Of a DNA stretch of 18,120 bases, positions 6,214 to 13,642 are shown one piece after another (the first letter of the stretch is position 1; each line of letters starts with the position of its first letter). The notes under the pieces were generated by a model. It was not told the origin of the DNA. It was given only the letters and a program-made list of their open reading frames with translations, and ran no database searches. A program made the position numbers and the translations under genes. The stretch lies in contig CAAEOU010000012.1 of the NCBI GenBank assembly GCA_900757695.1, positions 1 through 18,120 on the forward strand, in the 5' to 3' direction. Source of the stretch: an uncultured Oscillospiraceae bacterium (lineage in GTDB: Bacteria; Bacillota_A; Clostridia; Oscillospirales; Oscillospiraceae).

Positions 6214-6609
6214 ATGAGCAAGAAAACAAGTCCTTCCATGGATTCCTGGCTGAAAGAGGCCAAGGCCCACGAAAGCGCCCCTAAGATTGGCATGTATCTG
6301 ACCCATAACGGCATTGTCCGGGAAAGTGCCAAGGCAAAAGTACACCAGGGTGCCGCCGATACCAAGTCCGTTGTGGGGATGCAGTTTTCCTACAATCAGG
6401 AAGCTGTGGATGCCATCATCGCAGAAACCTATAAGTTGGACGGTATTTTCTACATCAAGGTCTGGCTGAACGAAGGGGAACTGAGCGTTGGTGACGACAT
6501 CATGTATGTGCTCATCGGCGGCGATATCCGCCCCCATGTGGTGGATGCTCTGCAATATCTGGTGCGTCGCATCAAAAACGAGTGTGTCACGGAAATAGAG
6601 CTTTACTGA
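6214..6609 (+). CDS. moaE: MoaE-like molybdopterin synthase large subunit
   Basis: A 131-residue MoaE-family protein. MoaE with MoaD converts cPMP to molybdopterin by inserting two sulfurs. Family features are IGMYLTHNGIVRESAK (25-40, the strand and conserved Arg), a central VVGMQFSYN, LNEGELSVGDDIMYVLIGGDIRPHV (85-109) and a helix ending in LVRRIKNECV. The C-terminal lysine pair essential in E. coli MoaE (Lys119 and Lys126) has no clear counterpart; only Lys121 is near. ATG 6214 has GGAGGT 7 bases upstream; a TTG at 6199 in the same frame precedes that site and is rejected. It is slightly shorter than E. coli MoaE (~150). Confidence 0.85.
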   Translation: MSKKTSPSMDSWLKEAKAHESAPKIGMYLTHNGIVRESAKAKVHQGAADTKSVVGMQFSYNQEAVDAIIAETYKLDGIFYIKVWLNEGELSVGDDIMYVLIGGDIRPHVVDALQYLVRRIKNECVTEIELY

Positions 6610-6664
6610 TACGAGAAATCCGGAAAAATGTGCGAAATTTCATGTAACCGTTTCGATGTATAAA

Positions 6665-6695
6665 AAATCCCATTTCCTGCTCGGAAATGGGATTT
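6665..6695. terminator. Bidirectional terminator between moaE and moaC-mogA
   Basis: AAATCCCATTTCC (6665-6677) and GGAAATGGGATTT (6683-6695) form a perfect 13-bp stem with a 5-base loop. T-rich sequence follows on the plus strand and A-runs flank the other side, so it can end both the moaE transcript and the convergent minus-strand operon, whose last stop is at 6700. Confidence 0.8.
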
Positions 6696-6699
6696 CCTT

Positions 6700-7329
6700 T
6701 CATTTTGCACAGTCCGCACTGCCCTCGCTGTAGAGCATATCCAGGCCATGGGCCACCGGGTCGATGACCGCCAGAATATTCTCTGCCGATGCCTTTTGAC
6801 TGCCTGGCAGGGTAATAATCAGGGTGCGTGCCCGAATGCCCGCAACACTGCGGCTTAGGCAGCCTTTGGGTGTGATCTTCATGGATTCTGCCCGCATAGC
6901 CTCCGGGATACCGGGAGTCGGACGCTGGATTACCTCCATAGCGGCTTCCGGGGTAATATCCCGGGGTGAGAAGCCGGTACCGCCGGTGGTGAGCACCAGG
7001 GCAATCTTCTTTTCATCTGCACACTTCAAAAGCTCCGATTGGATCATCTCCGCCTCATCGGGAACGATGGCGGTATAGGTCACGTCAAACCCCTTCTCCG
7101 TCAGAATCTTCACCAGGTTGATGCCATCCATCAAAATGGGGTGACACATGGGAATGATATCCGGTGTGCGCTTGGCACCCATGACCCCCGCAATCTGGGC
7201 AACGGTCAGCACATCTCCTTTTTTCATGCCGCCGCTTTGAATGAGCGCGAATGTGTGTTCATTCACCAACACCCGGCCTGCCGCAACGGCCACTCGCTGA
7301 GAAATGGGCTTTTTCCCCCCCCCACACAT
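6700..7329 (-). CDS. MoaC-MogA fusion with an internal deletion, frameshifted near the N-terminus
   Basis: The 209-residue open part begins in the MoaC domain (PISQRVAVAAGRVLVNEHT, GDVLTVAQIAGVMGAKRT, IPMCHPI) and passes without a break into MogA at TAIVPDEAEMIQSEL. The C-terminal half is a good molybdopterin adenylyltransferase: VPDE and TTGGTG..PRDITPEA hold the two catalytic aspartates known from MogA (D49, D82 in E. coli), and LPGSQKA follows. Missing are the second half of MoaC (TGVEMEAL and YDMCKA regions with catalytic Asp/Lys) and the first ~35 residues of MogA (TxSD strand). ATG 7329 lies next to a G9 run and lacks a ribosome binding site. The natural start is ATG 7378. MoaC activity is not expected. 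Confidence 0.8.
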   Translation of the reverse strand: MCGGGKKPISQRVAVAAGRVLVNEHTFALIQSGGMKKGDVLTVAQIAGVMGAKRTPDIIPMCHPILMDGINLVKILTEKGFDVTYTAIVPDEAEMIQSELLKCADEKKIALVLTTGGTGFSPRDITPEAAMEVIQRPTPGIPEAMRAESMKITPKGCLSRSVAGIRARTLIITLPGSQKASAENILAVIDPVAHGLDMLYSEGSADCAK

Positions 7330-7378
7330 CTATCATTTTGGCCCGTCCCTGGTCATTAAAATGGGTAAAGTCTGCCAT
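7318..7378 (-). pseudogene. moaC: Frameshifted N-terminal segment of the moaC-mogA gene
   Basis: ATG 7378 has GGAGG at 7385-7389 and reads MADFTHFNDQGRAKMIDV, a classical MoaC N-terminus, starting 2 bases after the moaA stop. It is out of frame with the remainder because of nine consecutive G on the minus strand (7315-7323). Eight G, or five, would restore one continuous protein of ~225 residues. Either a homopolymer sequencing error or a real slippage mutation explains this. Confidence 0.75.
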
Positions 7379-7380
7379 AC

Positions 7381-8334
7381 TCAACCTCCGATTTGATTCA
7401 TATTCCGACCGGCGCCCGATTTGTGCGCAGCATCCAGATCCCCATGCCATTGGGGTTTGCCCAAAATCGCTGCTTCCAGCTGTGCTTTCATGCCATCGAA
7501 ATCCAGCCCTTTCAGGGAATACTCCGCATTGGAATGCAGACAGGGCTTCACTTTTCCGTCTGCAGTCAGTCGGATGCGGTTGCACTCCCCGCAAAAATGG
7601 GCGCTCACCGGGCTGATAAGGCCAATATTGCCCAGTGCGCCAGGCAGGTGGAAGAGTTTGGCAACACCGCCATCTTTGGCAGCCGGTACCGCTTCCGGCA
7701 GAGCCTCCAAAACCCTTGTAAATGGAATATACGCTTCCGGGCCAAAGCCGGAGCTGTCGCACATGGGCATCATTTCAATAAAACGCACATCCACAGGATA
7801 CTTCCGGGTAAGCTCCGCCAGCGGAAGGATCTCATCATCGTTAAATCCGCCAATGAGCACGGCATTGAGTTTGATCTTCTGAAAGTCAGCATCCAAGGCC
7901 GCATGAAACCCCTTCCAGAAGTCATCCAGACTGCCGTTGCGGGTAATGTGGGCATACTTCTGAGGATCCAGGGTATCCAGGCTCAGGTTTAACCGGCTGA
8001 CCCCCGCCTCCTTGAGGGGCCTTGCCAACTCCGGGAGCAGGATGCCATTTGTTGTCAGACAGACCTCCCGAATTCCAGGAACTCTGGTTGCTCTGCGGCA
8101 GATAGACACGATATTCTTTTTAACAAGTGGTTCTCCACCTGTAAGGCGCAACTTGGTAATGCCCAGAGCCACGGCTGCTTCCACGGCCTGAATAAACTCA
8201 TCTTCCGTGAGCATGTCGGCATGCTCTTTCTTGCAGACACCATCCTCCGGCATACAGTACCGGCAGCGAAGATTGCACAAGTCCGTCACAGAAACGCGCA
8301 AATAGGTGACGCTGCGTCCAAATGTATCAATCAT
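7381..8334 (-). CDS. moaA: GTP 3',8-cyclase (radical SAM)
   Basis: A 317-residue MoaA that catalyses the first step from GTP towards cPMP, with MoaC normally completing it. The N-terminal radical SAM cluster is CNLRCRYC (20-27), preceded by YLRVSVTDL. Substrate/SAM features are TKLRLTGGEP, LTTNG and LNLSLDTLD. The C-terminal GTP-binding [4Fe-4S] cluster cysteines are CGECNRIRLTADG and KPCLHS, and the protein ends in the conserved double glycine (QIGG). All key residues are present. The ATG overlaps the stop of the preceding gene (ATGA), and the moaC-mogA start follows the stop by 2 bases, so the genes are coupled. Confidence 0.96.
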   Translation of the reverse strand: MIDTFGRSVTYLRVSVTDLCNLRCRYCMPEDGVCKKEHADMLTEDEFIQAVEAAVALGITKLRLTGGEPLVKKNIVSICRRATRVPGIREVCLTTNGILLPELARPLKEAGVSRLNLSLDTLDPQKYAHITRNGSLDDFWKGFHAALDADFQKIKLNAVLIGGFNDDEILPLAELTRKYPVDVRFIEMMPMCDSSGFGPEAYIPFTRVLEALPEAVPAAKDGGVAKLFHLPGALGNIGLISPVSAHFCGECNRIRLTADGKVKPCLHSNAEYSLKGLDFDGMKAQLEAAILGKPQWHGDLDAAHKSGAGRNMNQIGG

Positions 8335-9185
8335 AGTTTACCTCGTATCTTTTGAAATGCGGCAATGCCCGCTTTTCTTCCGTCGGCTGTCACGCCCTCT
8401 GCCATGGGGTACACCGTGTTGCAGTTGCCGCACATCTGAAGCCAGGACGGCATTCCCAATTCCGCCAGCAGCCCACGCTCCGGGACAAGTCCCGCGGCAA
8501 TCAGAAGCGTTCTGCAGGCTATCTTCTCTCCGCCGGACAGGCAGCAGCCTGTGAGTGCGGGAGAGCCCTCAACGGCGTCAATGGTCTGGCTGCAAATAAG
8601 GCGGATGGAATTATCTTTCAGGCAGCGCCGGTTTCTCGCCAAGCCGCCGCAGTTTTCCTTCTGCTCCACCAGAATAACAGAAATCCCCATTGCCGCAATC
8701 TGGGATGCCATGATAAGGCCAATGTCACCACTGCCCAAAATGACCACCGGACCTTGGGGAACAAAGCCATGGAGGTTCATCATCTCCTGCATCTGACCGG
8801 CTGTATAGACACCCTTTGGACGGGTTCCCGCAATCGGCAGCGCCCCCAGTGGAATCTCCCGGCTGCCCGTTGCCAGAATCAGCTGAGAAAACGAGATCTG
8901 CCGGTCACCGGACAGATGCGCCGTTTTATTGGGTTCTACCGAAAGCACCGTTGTCCCCAAAAACAGAGTAACCGTTTCCGGGAAATCCTGCACAAGCGCA
9001 GCGGCGTATTCCCCTCCGGTAAGTCCGGCGCCAAAACCGGGATGGCTGCATTGCAGGAGAATGCCGCCCAGCTTTTGTTTTCTCTCCACCAGCGCAATGC
9101 TTTTGCATCCGGCATCCGCTGCGGCTCTGGCTGCAGCAATTCCCGCTGCACCACCGCCGATAATCATGATATCAAAGTGCCCCAT
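8331..9185 (-). CDS. FAD/NAD(P)-dependent oxidoreductase, GlpB-like partner
   Basis: A 284-residue pyridine nucleotide-disulfide type flavoprotein. It has an FAD Rossmann motif IIGGGAAGIAAARAA (residues ~8-22), an ATG motif LATGSREIPLG, a second nucleotide-binding motif VVILGSGDIGLIMA and a C-terminal CGNCNTVYPMAEGV. Proteins like this pair with a glycerol-3-phosphate dehydrogenase-like subunit in Bacillota. The usual third small gene (DUF1667 type) is not here. ATG 9185 follows GGGAGGT and overlaps the upstream gene by 14 bases; the open frame to 9467 is read-through of that gene. Its substrate is unknown. Its place inside a cofactor operon suggests a redox role for tungsten enzyme turnover, which is inference. 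Confidence 0.85.
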   Translation of the reverse strand: MGHFDIMIIGGGAAGIAAARAAADAGCKSIALVERKQKLGGILLQCSHPGFGAGLTGGEYAAALVQDFPETVTLFLGTTVLSVEPNKTAHLSGDRQISFSQLILATGSREIPLGALPIAGTRPKGVYTAGQMQEMMNLHGFVPQGPVVILGSGDIGLIMASQIAAMGISVILVEQKENCGGLARNRRCLKDNSIRLICSQTIDAVEGSPALTGCCLSGGEKIACRTLLIAAGLVPERGLLAELGMPSWLQMCGNCNTVYPMAEGVTADGRKAGIAAFQKIRGKL

Positions 9186-10500
9186 GCCTGACCTCCCGGA
9201 GTATCTGCTCGATGGCAAAGCTGCATCGGCTGCCCTGGCAGACACCCATACCGCTTCCCACTCTCCGCTTGACCCCATCCACCGTGGAAGCTCCCCTTCG
9301 GATTGCTTCCAGAATCTCTCCGCGGCTGATGCCTTCGCACAGGCAAATGATTTCGGGGTCATTAGTTTTGGCAATGGCCTGCCTGTGGGGCGTGAAGCGT
9401 GGATTCGGGTGTGCATCCAGAAACGCCGCCGTTTTCTCCGTAAGGTACCTGCCCAGTTCGTTGGCACAGGTCAGCCCCGGGGTTTTGATTCCGATCAGAC
9501 TGAAAAATCCAGGAGCCGGGTACGTAATGGAGAAATCGTGAATGCTCTCGCCGTCATCCCGCTGAGGATTTGGCCGTGCGGCGGCGAATGAGCGGATTAC
9601 CTGCTGCATATTCAGATTCGGAAACAGCGATACCGCACTTGTCTTCAACTCCGATATTCCCTCTTTTGTTGTGGCAAAGGGTTCTCCAACGGACTTGCGT
9701 ACCCCGCTGAGCAGCAGATTCCCTTCCACACACGGGATAGCGGTGATGCCTTTTCCGCAGGAATGTGCCTGCTGAAAGATGACCCGCTTCGGCTTCCGCG
9801 CCTGTTTGTCCAGGACCAGGTATTCTGCTCCATCTATCAGAAGATGCGTGTCGGAGGGAAAGCACAGCTCCTGTATCCGATCCGCGGAAAGTCCTGCACA
9901 GTTGATGACAGCCCTGCAGCGCAGTTCGCTGCGATCTGTTTCCACCAGATAGCCAAACTTGGTTTTCCGGATTCCCACCACAGTGGTTCCCAGCATGGGT
10001 TCCATCCCATTGGCAGCAGCGTTTTCAAAGGCGGCAATGCCCAATTGCCAGGGGTTCACCGTTCCGGTGGTCGGGGCATAGAGCGCGCCTGCCACACCCG
10101 GTGCCAGCAGAGGCTCCATTGCCTCTGCCTCTCCCCCGGTCAGAAGCTCCAGACCCGGCACGCCATTGCGGATACCCTGCTCCCATTTTCTCCGGAGCTG
10201 GGCCAGGCTCTCCTTGTCATAGGTCACCAGCAAGGAGCCGCAGCGGGAAAAGGGAACTTCCAGTTCACGGCACAAATCATCAAAAGAGGCATTTCCACGA
10301 ACCGTCAATTCCGCCTTCCGGGTACCGGTTTTGTTGTCATATCCCGCATAGACGATAGCAGAGTTTGCCCGGGTAATGCCTGTACAGATATCCAATTCCT
10401 TTTCAATCAGCACGACAGACAAATTCCAGCGCATCAGATTCCGGGCCGCAAAGCAGCCCAGAATCCCTCCCCCAATAACCGCAACATCTACGCTTTTCAT
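9172..10500 (-). CDS. FAD-dependent oxidoreductase with BFD-like [2Fe-2S] domain, GlpA-like
   Basis: A 442-residue protein of the DAO/glycerol-3-phosphate dehydrogenase family. The FAD-binding motif VAVIGGGILGCFAARNL is at residues ~7-23, with Glu33 closing the dinucleotide fold. GYDNKTGT and a C-terminal IGIKTPGLTCANELG follow the family pattern. From ~385 there is a BFD-like cysteine domain, ICLCEGISRGEI then GVCQGSRC, which likely holds a [2Fe-2S] cluster. This is the layout of anaerobic GlpA and LhgO-like proteins. The true substrate is unknown: glycerol-3-phosphate or a 2-hydroxy acid are both possible. The ATG overlaps the stop of the moeA-PBP gene by 4 bases. Confidence 0.87.
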   Translation of the reverse strand: MKSVDVAVIGGGILGCFAARNLMRWNLSVVLIEKELDICTGITRANSAIVYAGYDNKTGTRKAELTVRGNASFDDLCRELEVPFSRCGSLLVTYDKESLAQLRRKWEQGIRNGVPGLELLTGGEAEAMEPLLAPGVAGALYAPTTGTVNPWQLGIAAFENAAANGMEPMLGTTVVGIRKTKFGYLVETDRSELRCRAVINCAGLSADRIQELCFPSDTHLLIDGAEYLVLDKQARKPKRVIFQQAHSCGKGITAIPCVEGNLLLSGVRKSVGEPFATTKEGISELKTSAVSLFPNLNMQQVIRSFAAARPNPQRDDGESIHDFSITYPAPGFFSLIGIKTPGLTCANELGRYLTEKTAAFLDAHPNPRFTPHRQAIAKTNDPEIICLCEGISRGEILEAIRRGASTVDGVKRRVGSGMGVCQGSRCSFAIEQILREVRHGAL

Positions 10501-12404
10501 AGGGGGATAATCTGTCCGGGGTTATCCACGGTATAGCCACCGAGGGACAGGATTTTTCCCCGGAACGCATCGCTCTTCAGGATGTGCAAAAGCGCCTGAA
10601 CCATAGGGGTATCCCAAGCATGGTCAGGGACAATGAGGTCATACTCCTCAATACAGATGGGGATAAAGTCCAGATCATAGAGCTTTGCCGCGGAGTAGAT
10701 GCCCATACCGACATCAGCGCTGCCGCTGGCGATCTGAGCAGCAACAGAAGTGTGGGTCAGTTCTTCCCGATCGTAGCCGTAGACAGAAGCAGTATCCACA
10801 TTCTCCCGCCTACACAAATAGTCCGCAAGGATCCGGGTGCCGGATCCCTTCTGGCGATTTACATAACGCACGCCATCCTTTGCAATATCCGCGAATTTCC
10901 GGATCTGGAGGGGATTGCCCTTTGCCACCATCAATCCCTGCTGACGACCGACACAGGAAACCAGCTTCACACCGCCTTTGGGGAAATACTTGCGAATAAA
11001 TGCCTTGTTATAGCTGCCGTCAGCCGTATCCAGCAGGTGGCAGCCAGCCATGTGCGCCTCACCACGGCGGATTGCCATTATACCGCCCATGGAGCCCACA
11101 TGGGAGGAGCTGATGTACAAGGCAGAGTCCTCCAAATGGAGCATATCTGCCAGCTCGTCCAGCAACGGATCATGGCTGCCGATAATCACCAGCGTATTGT
11201 GCAGCTTTTCTAAGGGGCTCAGCAGGCGGACACTCACTTCCTCTCCCGCCTCGTAGCCCTCCAGTCCCTGGGGTACTTCCAGAATGCCATCGGCCTTCAT
11301 AAAAGAAGAAACCACGCCGCTGCCCCGACTCAGAGGGCTGGCCATCAGCCTGCCGCCTACGCAGCCCATGCGAACACGGACAAACTCCTGATATTTCAGA
11401 CCGCTGACAACAGGCCGGGTAAGGGTTGCGTTCACATATGTGTCAGTGGCTGCCGGTGCTTTCAGCCAGTGGTCAATCAGGGGCTTCAGCAGCTGCTCAA
11501 TGACGATGATGCCGGACACCGGATAACCGGGCACTCCAAGAATGACCTTCTCTCCCCGGCAGCCCAGAATGGCAGGCTTGCCGGGCTTGATGGCGATGCC
11601 ATGGTACAGCACCTCACCCAGTTCCCGGATGACTCGAGCCGAGAAATCCTCCCGTCCGGCAGAAGAACCGGCATTGAGAATTACCATATCGCACTCGTCT
11701 GCCGCTTTGGCAACCATTTCTTTGATCTGGTCAAATTTATCCGGAACAATGGGATAGACCACCGCCTCTGCGCCCCAGGAACGCACCATTGCGGAAAAAA
11801 TGGAGCCATTGAATTCCAGAATATCCCCGGGCTTCGGGTCTGTACAGGGCGGGATAATCTCGTCCCCTGTGGGGATGATGCCCACCACAGGTTTGCGAAT
11901 CACTTCAATTTCCAGCACACCGCCGGCAATCATCGCACCAATGGCAGCCGGGGAAACGGTCATATGGCTGGGCAAAATCATTTCCCCGGCGCATACATCC
12001 TCGCCGATCTGGCGGATATGCTGCCACGGGGCTGCGGCTGCGTGAATGGTGATGGAACCATCTCCATTCTTCACAATGTCCTCCACCATGATGACTGCAT
12101 CTTTGTCCTCCGGAATCGGGTCGCCGGTGTCCAGCACAAGAAACTGGTCCGGATTTAGAGTAACAGGGGTCGTTTCCGTCGCACCGAAGGTTTCTTTTGC
12201 GGAAACCGCCACACCATCCATGGCACTGGCGGCATAGTGCGGGGCGCAGATGTGGGCATAGACTGCCTTTGCCGTCACCCTACCACAGCTTTCAAAGACA
12301 GGAATGGTTTCTGCCTTTGACCCAAAACCGCCGCTTACCAGCCGCTCCAGATATTCCTTCCGTGCCTGCGCAAGAGACACATTGGTCAAATATTCAAATC
12401 CCAT
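10497..12404 (-). CDS. moeA: MoeA fused to a C-terminal PBP-like domain
   Basis: A 635-residue fusion. Residues 1-~400 are MoeA, which inserts the metal oxyanion into adenylated molybdopterin: AASAMDGVAV (58-67), DTGDPIPEDKDAVIMVED, PTGDEII, NAGSSAGREDFS, GIAIKPGKPAILG and GVPGYPVSG. Residues ~405-635 are a periplasmic-binding-like domain (VIIGSHDPLLDELA, SSHVGSMGG, RYVNRQKGSGTR, ADVGMGIYSAAK, DLIVPD) without any signal peptide, so cytoplasmic. Such domains are thought to sense molybdate/tungstate or deliver it. AGGAG precedes ATG 12404. It lies 13 bases after the first moeA and is coupled by ATGA to the downstream flavoprotein. Confidence 0.94.
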   Translation of the reverse strand: MGFEYLTNVSLAQARKEYLERLVSGGFGSKAETIPVFESCGRVTAKAVYAHICAPHYAASAMDGVAVSAKETFGATETTPVTLNPDQFLVLDTGDPIPEDKDAVIMVEDIVKNGDGSITIHAAAAPWQHIRQIGEDVCAGEMILPSHMTVSPAAIGAMIAGGVLEIEVIRKPVVGIIPTGDEIIPPCTDPKPGDILEFNGSIFSAMVRSWGAEAVVYPIVPDKFDQIKEMVAKAADECDMVILNAGSSAGREDFSARVIRELGEVLYHGIAIKPGKPAILGCRGEKVILGVPGYPVSGIIVIEQLLKPLIDHWLKAPAATDTYVNATLTRPVVSGLKYQEFVRVRMGCVGGRLMASPLSRGSGVVSSFMKADGILEVPQGLEGYEAGEEVSVRLLSPLEKLHNTLVIIGSHDPLLDELADMLHLEDSALYISSSHVGSMGGIMAIRRGEAHMAGCHLLDTADGSYNKAFIRKYFPKGGVKLVSCVGRQQGLMVAKGNPLQIRKFADIAKDGVRYVNRQKGSGTRILADYLCRRENVDTASVYGYDREELTHTSVAAQIASGSADVGMGIYSAAKLYDLDFIPICIEEYDLIVPDHAWDTPMVQALLHILKSDAFRGKILSLGGYTVDNPGQIIPL

Positions 12405-12417
12405 AAAATTACACTCC

Positions 12418-13638
12418 TTACACTCCTGAAGTAATCGTTACCTGAATTTCCGCTCCCTGGGGTAAGCCTTCACAATCCCGACTGATGCAGAAATAGCCGT
12501 CGGTCCCTGCCAGAGTGGTGATAAGGCCGGATTTTCCCCGAATGGGTTGGGCATAAAGGTCGCCGCCTGTTCCTGTCAGCCGGCAGCAGTGATACTGGGC
12601 TCTGCCATGGTTGGCACTGATGCTCTCTGTAACCCTGGCAGTAACGGTATAGGCAGTCATGTCCCGATCCATCAGCCGTCCCAGCAGGGGCTGCACAAAA
12701 AGTTTTGTGATAAAGTAGGCAGCCACCGGATGCCCGGGCAGACCCACAATGGGCTTTTTCCCGGCTTTTCCCAGAATGGTTGGTTTTCCGGGCTTAATGG
12801 CAATACCGTGAAGCAGAAGCTGGCCTACGGATTCAATGATGCGGCAGGCGGCATCCTTCACTCCGACACTGCTGCCTCCGGACAGCAGCACGGCATCACA
12901 TTCCGCAATGGCCTGATTGACCTTTTGAGAAAGCAGTGCCTCATCATCCACCACAATCCCATAGTTGACAACATGGCACCCAAATGTGGAGAGCATTGCC
13001 TCCAGCATGGGACTGTTCACGTCCCGCACCTGTCCGGGGCCGGGCTGCGCCTCCGGAGGAACCAGCTCGTCACCGGTAGAAATGACGCCCACGGTCACTT
13101 TTTTCACCACCGGCACCTGCACCCGGCCAATGGCAGCCAGCGCACCAATGTCGGCAGAAGACAGGGAGCGGCCTTTGTGCAGAATCACCTTTCCGGGATA
13201 CACATCATCCCCCCGGAAAATCAGATTCATGCCCGGCGCCGCAGGTTTGGCAACACCGATGGTGCCGTCGCCGTAGTCCTCCGTGTATTCCACCATCACC
13301 ACACCGTCAGTACCCCTGGGCACTGCGCCGCCGGTGGGAACGGCTACACATTCCCCCTCATTCAGCAGATAGTCAGCGCCTTCGCCCATCAGCACCGTGG
13401 CCTGCAGGGGCAGGATCGCCGGGATGGCATCGCTGCAGCCGAAGGTGTCACTGGCGCGAACCGCAAAGCCATCCACTGTGGAGCGGTCAAAATCCGGCAC
13501 ATATTCCCGCGCCGCAATATCCTCCGCCAGAACTCTGCCCACAGCCTCAGACAGAGCTACAAATTCTGCCTGTTCAAGCGGGGAAAACTCCGATTCTATC
13601 AGCGCAAGAACTTCTTCCGGCGTTTTTACATACAGCAT
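12418..13638 (-). CDS. moeA: Molybdopterin molybdenumtransferase MoeA
   Basis: A 406-residue stand-alone MoeA. Family motifs are present in order: FDRSTVDGFAVRASDTF (50-66), VPTGGAVPRGTDGVVMVE (100-117), GVISTGDELV (184-193), LLSGGSSVGVKD (251-262), HGIAIKPGKPTILG (277-290) and GLPGHPVAA (299-307). Typical length. It catalyses oxyanion insertion into MPT-AMP. ATG 13638 has GGAGG 9 bases upstream; the frame to 13683 overlaps the regulator gene and is rejected. The upstream regulator stop is only 4 bases away. With the fused copy next door, this is the second MoeA in the operon; one copy could serve tungsten and the other molybdenum, which is inference. Confidence 0.94.
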   Translation of the reverse strand: MLYVKTPEEVLALIESEFSPLEQAEFVALSEAVGRVLAEDIAAREYVPDFDRSTVDGFAVRASDTFGCSDAIPAILPLQATVLMGEGADYLLNEGECVAVPTGGAVPRGTDGVVMVEYTEDYGDGTIGVAKPAAPGMNLIFRGDDVYPGKVILHKGRSLSSADIGALAAIGRVQVPVVKKVTVGVISTGDELVPPEAQPGPGQVRDVNSPMLEAMLSTFGCHVVNYGIVVDDEALLSQKVNQAIAECDAVLLSGGSSVGVKDAACRIIESVGQLLLHGIAIKPGKPTILGKAGKKPIVGLPGHPVAAYFITKLFVQPLLGRLMDRDMTAYTVTARVTESISANHGRAQYHCCRLTGTGGDLYAQPIRGKSGLITTLAGTDGYFCISRDCEGLPQGAEIQVTITSGV

Positions 13639-13642
13639 ACTA

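Noticed and set aside
9186..9467. N-terminal extension of the second flavoprotein
   Set aside because: It lies inside the first flavoprotein gene and precedes the clear FAD motif start at ATG 9185.
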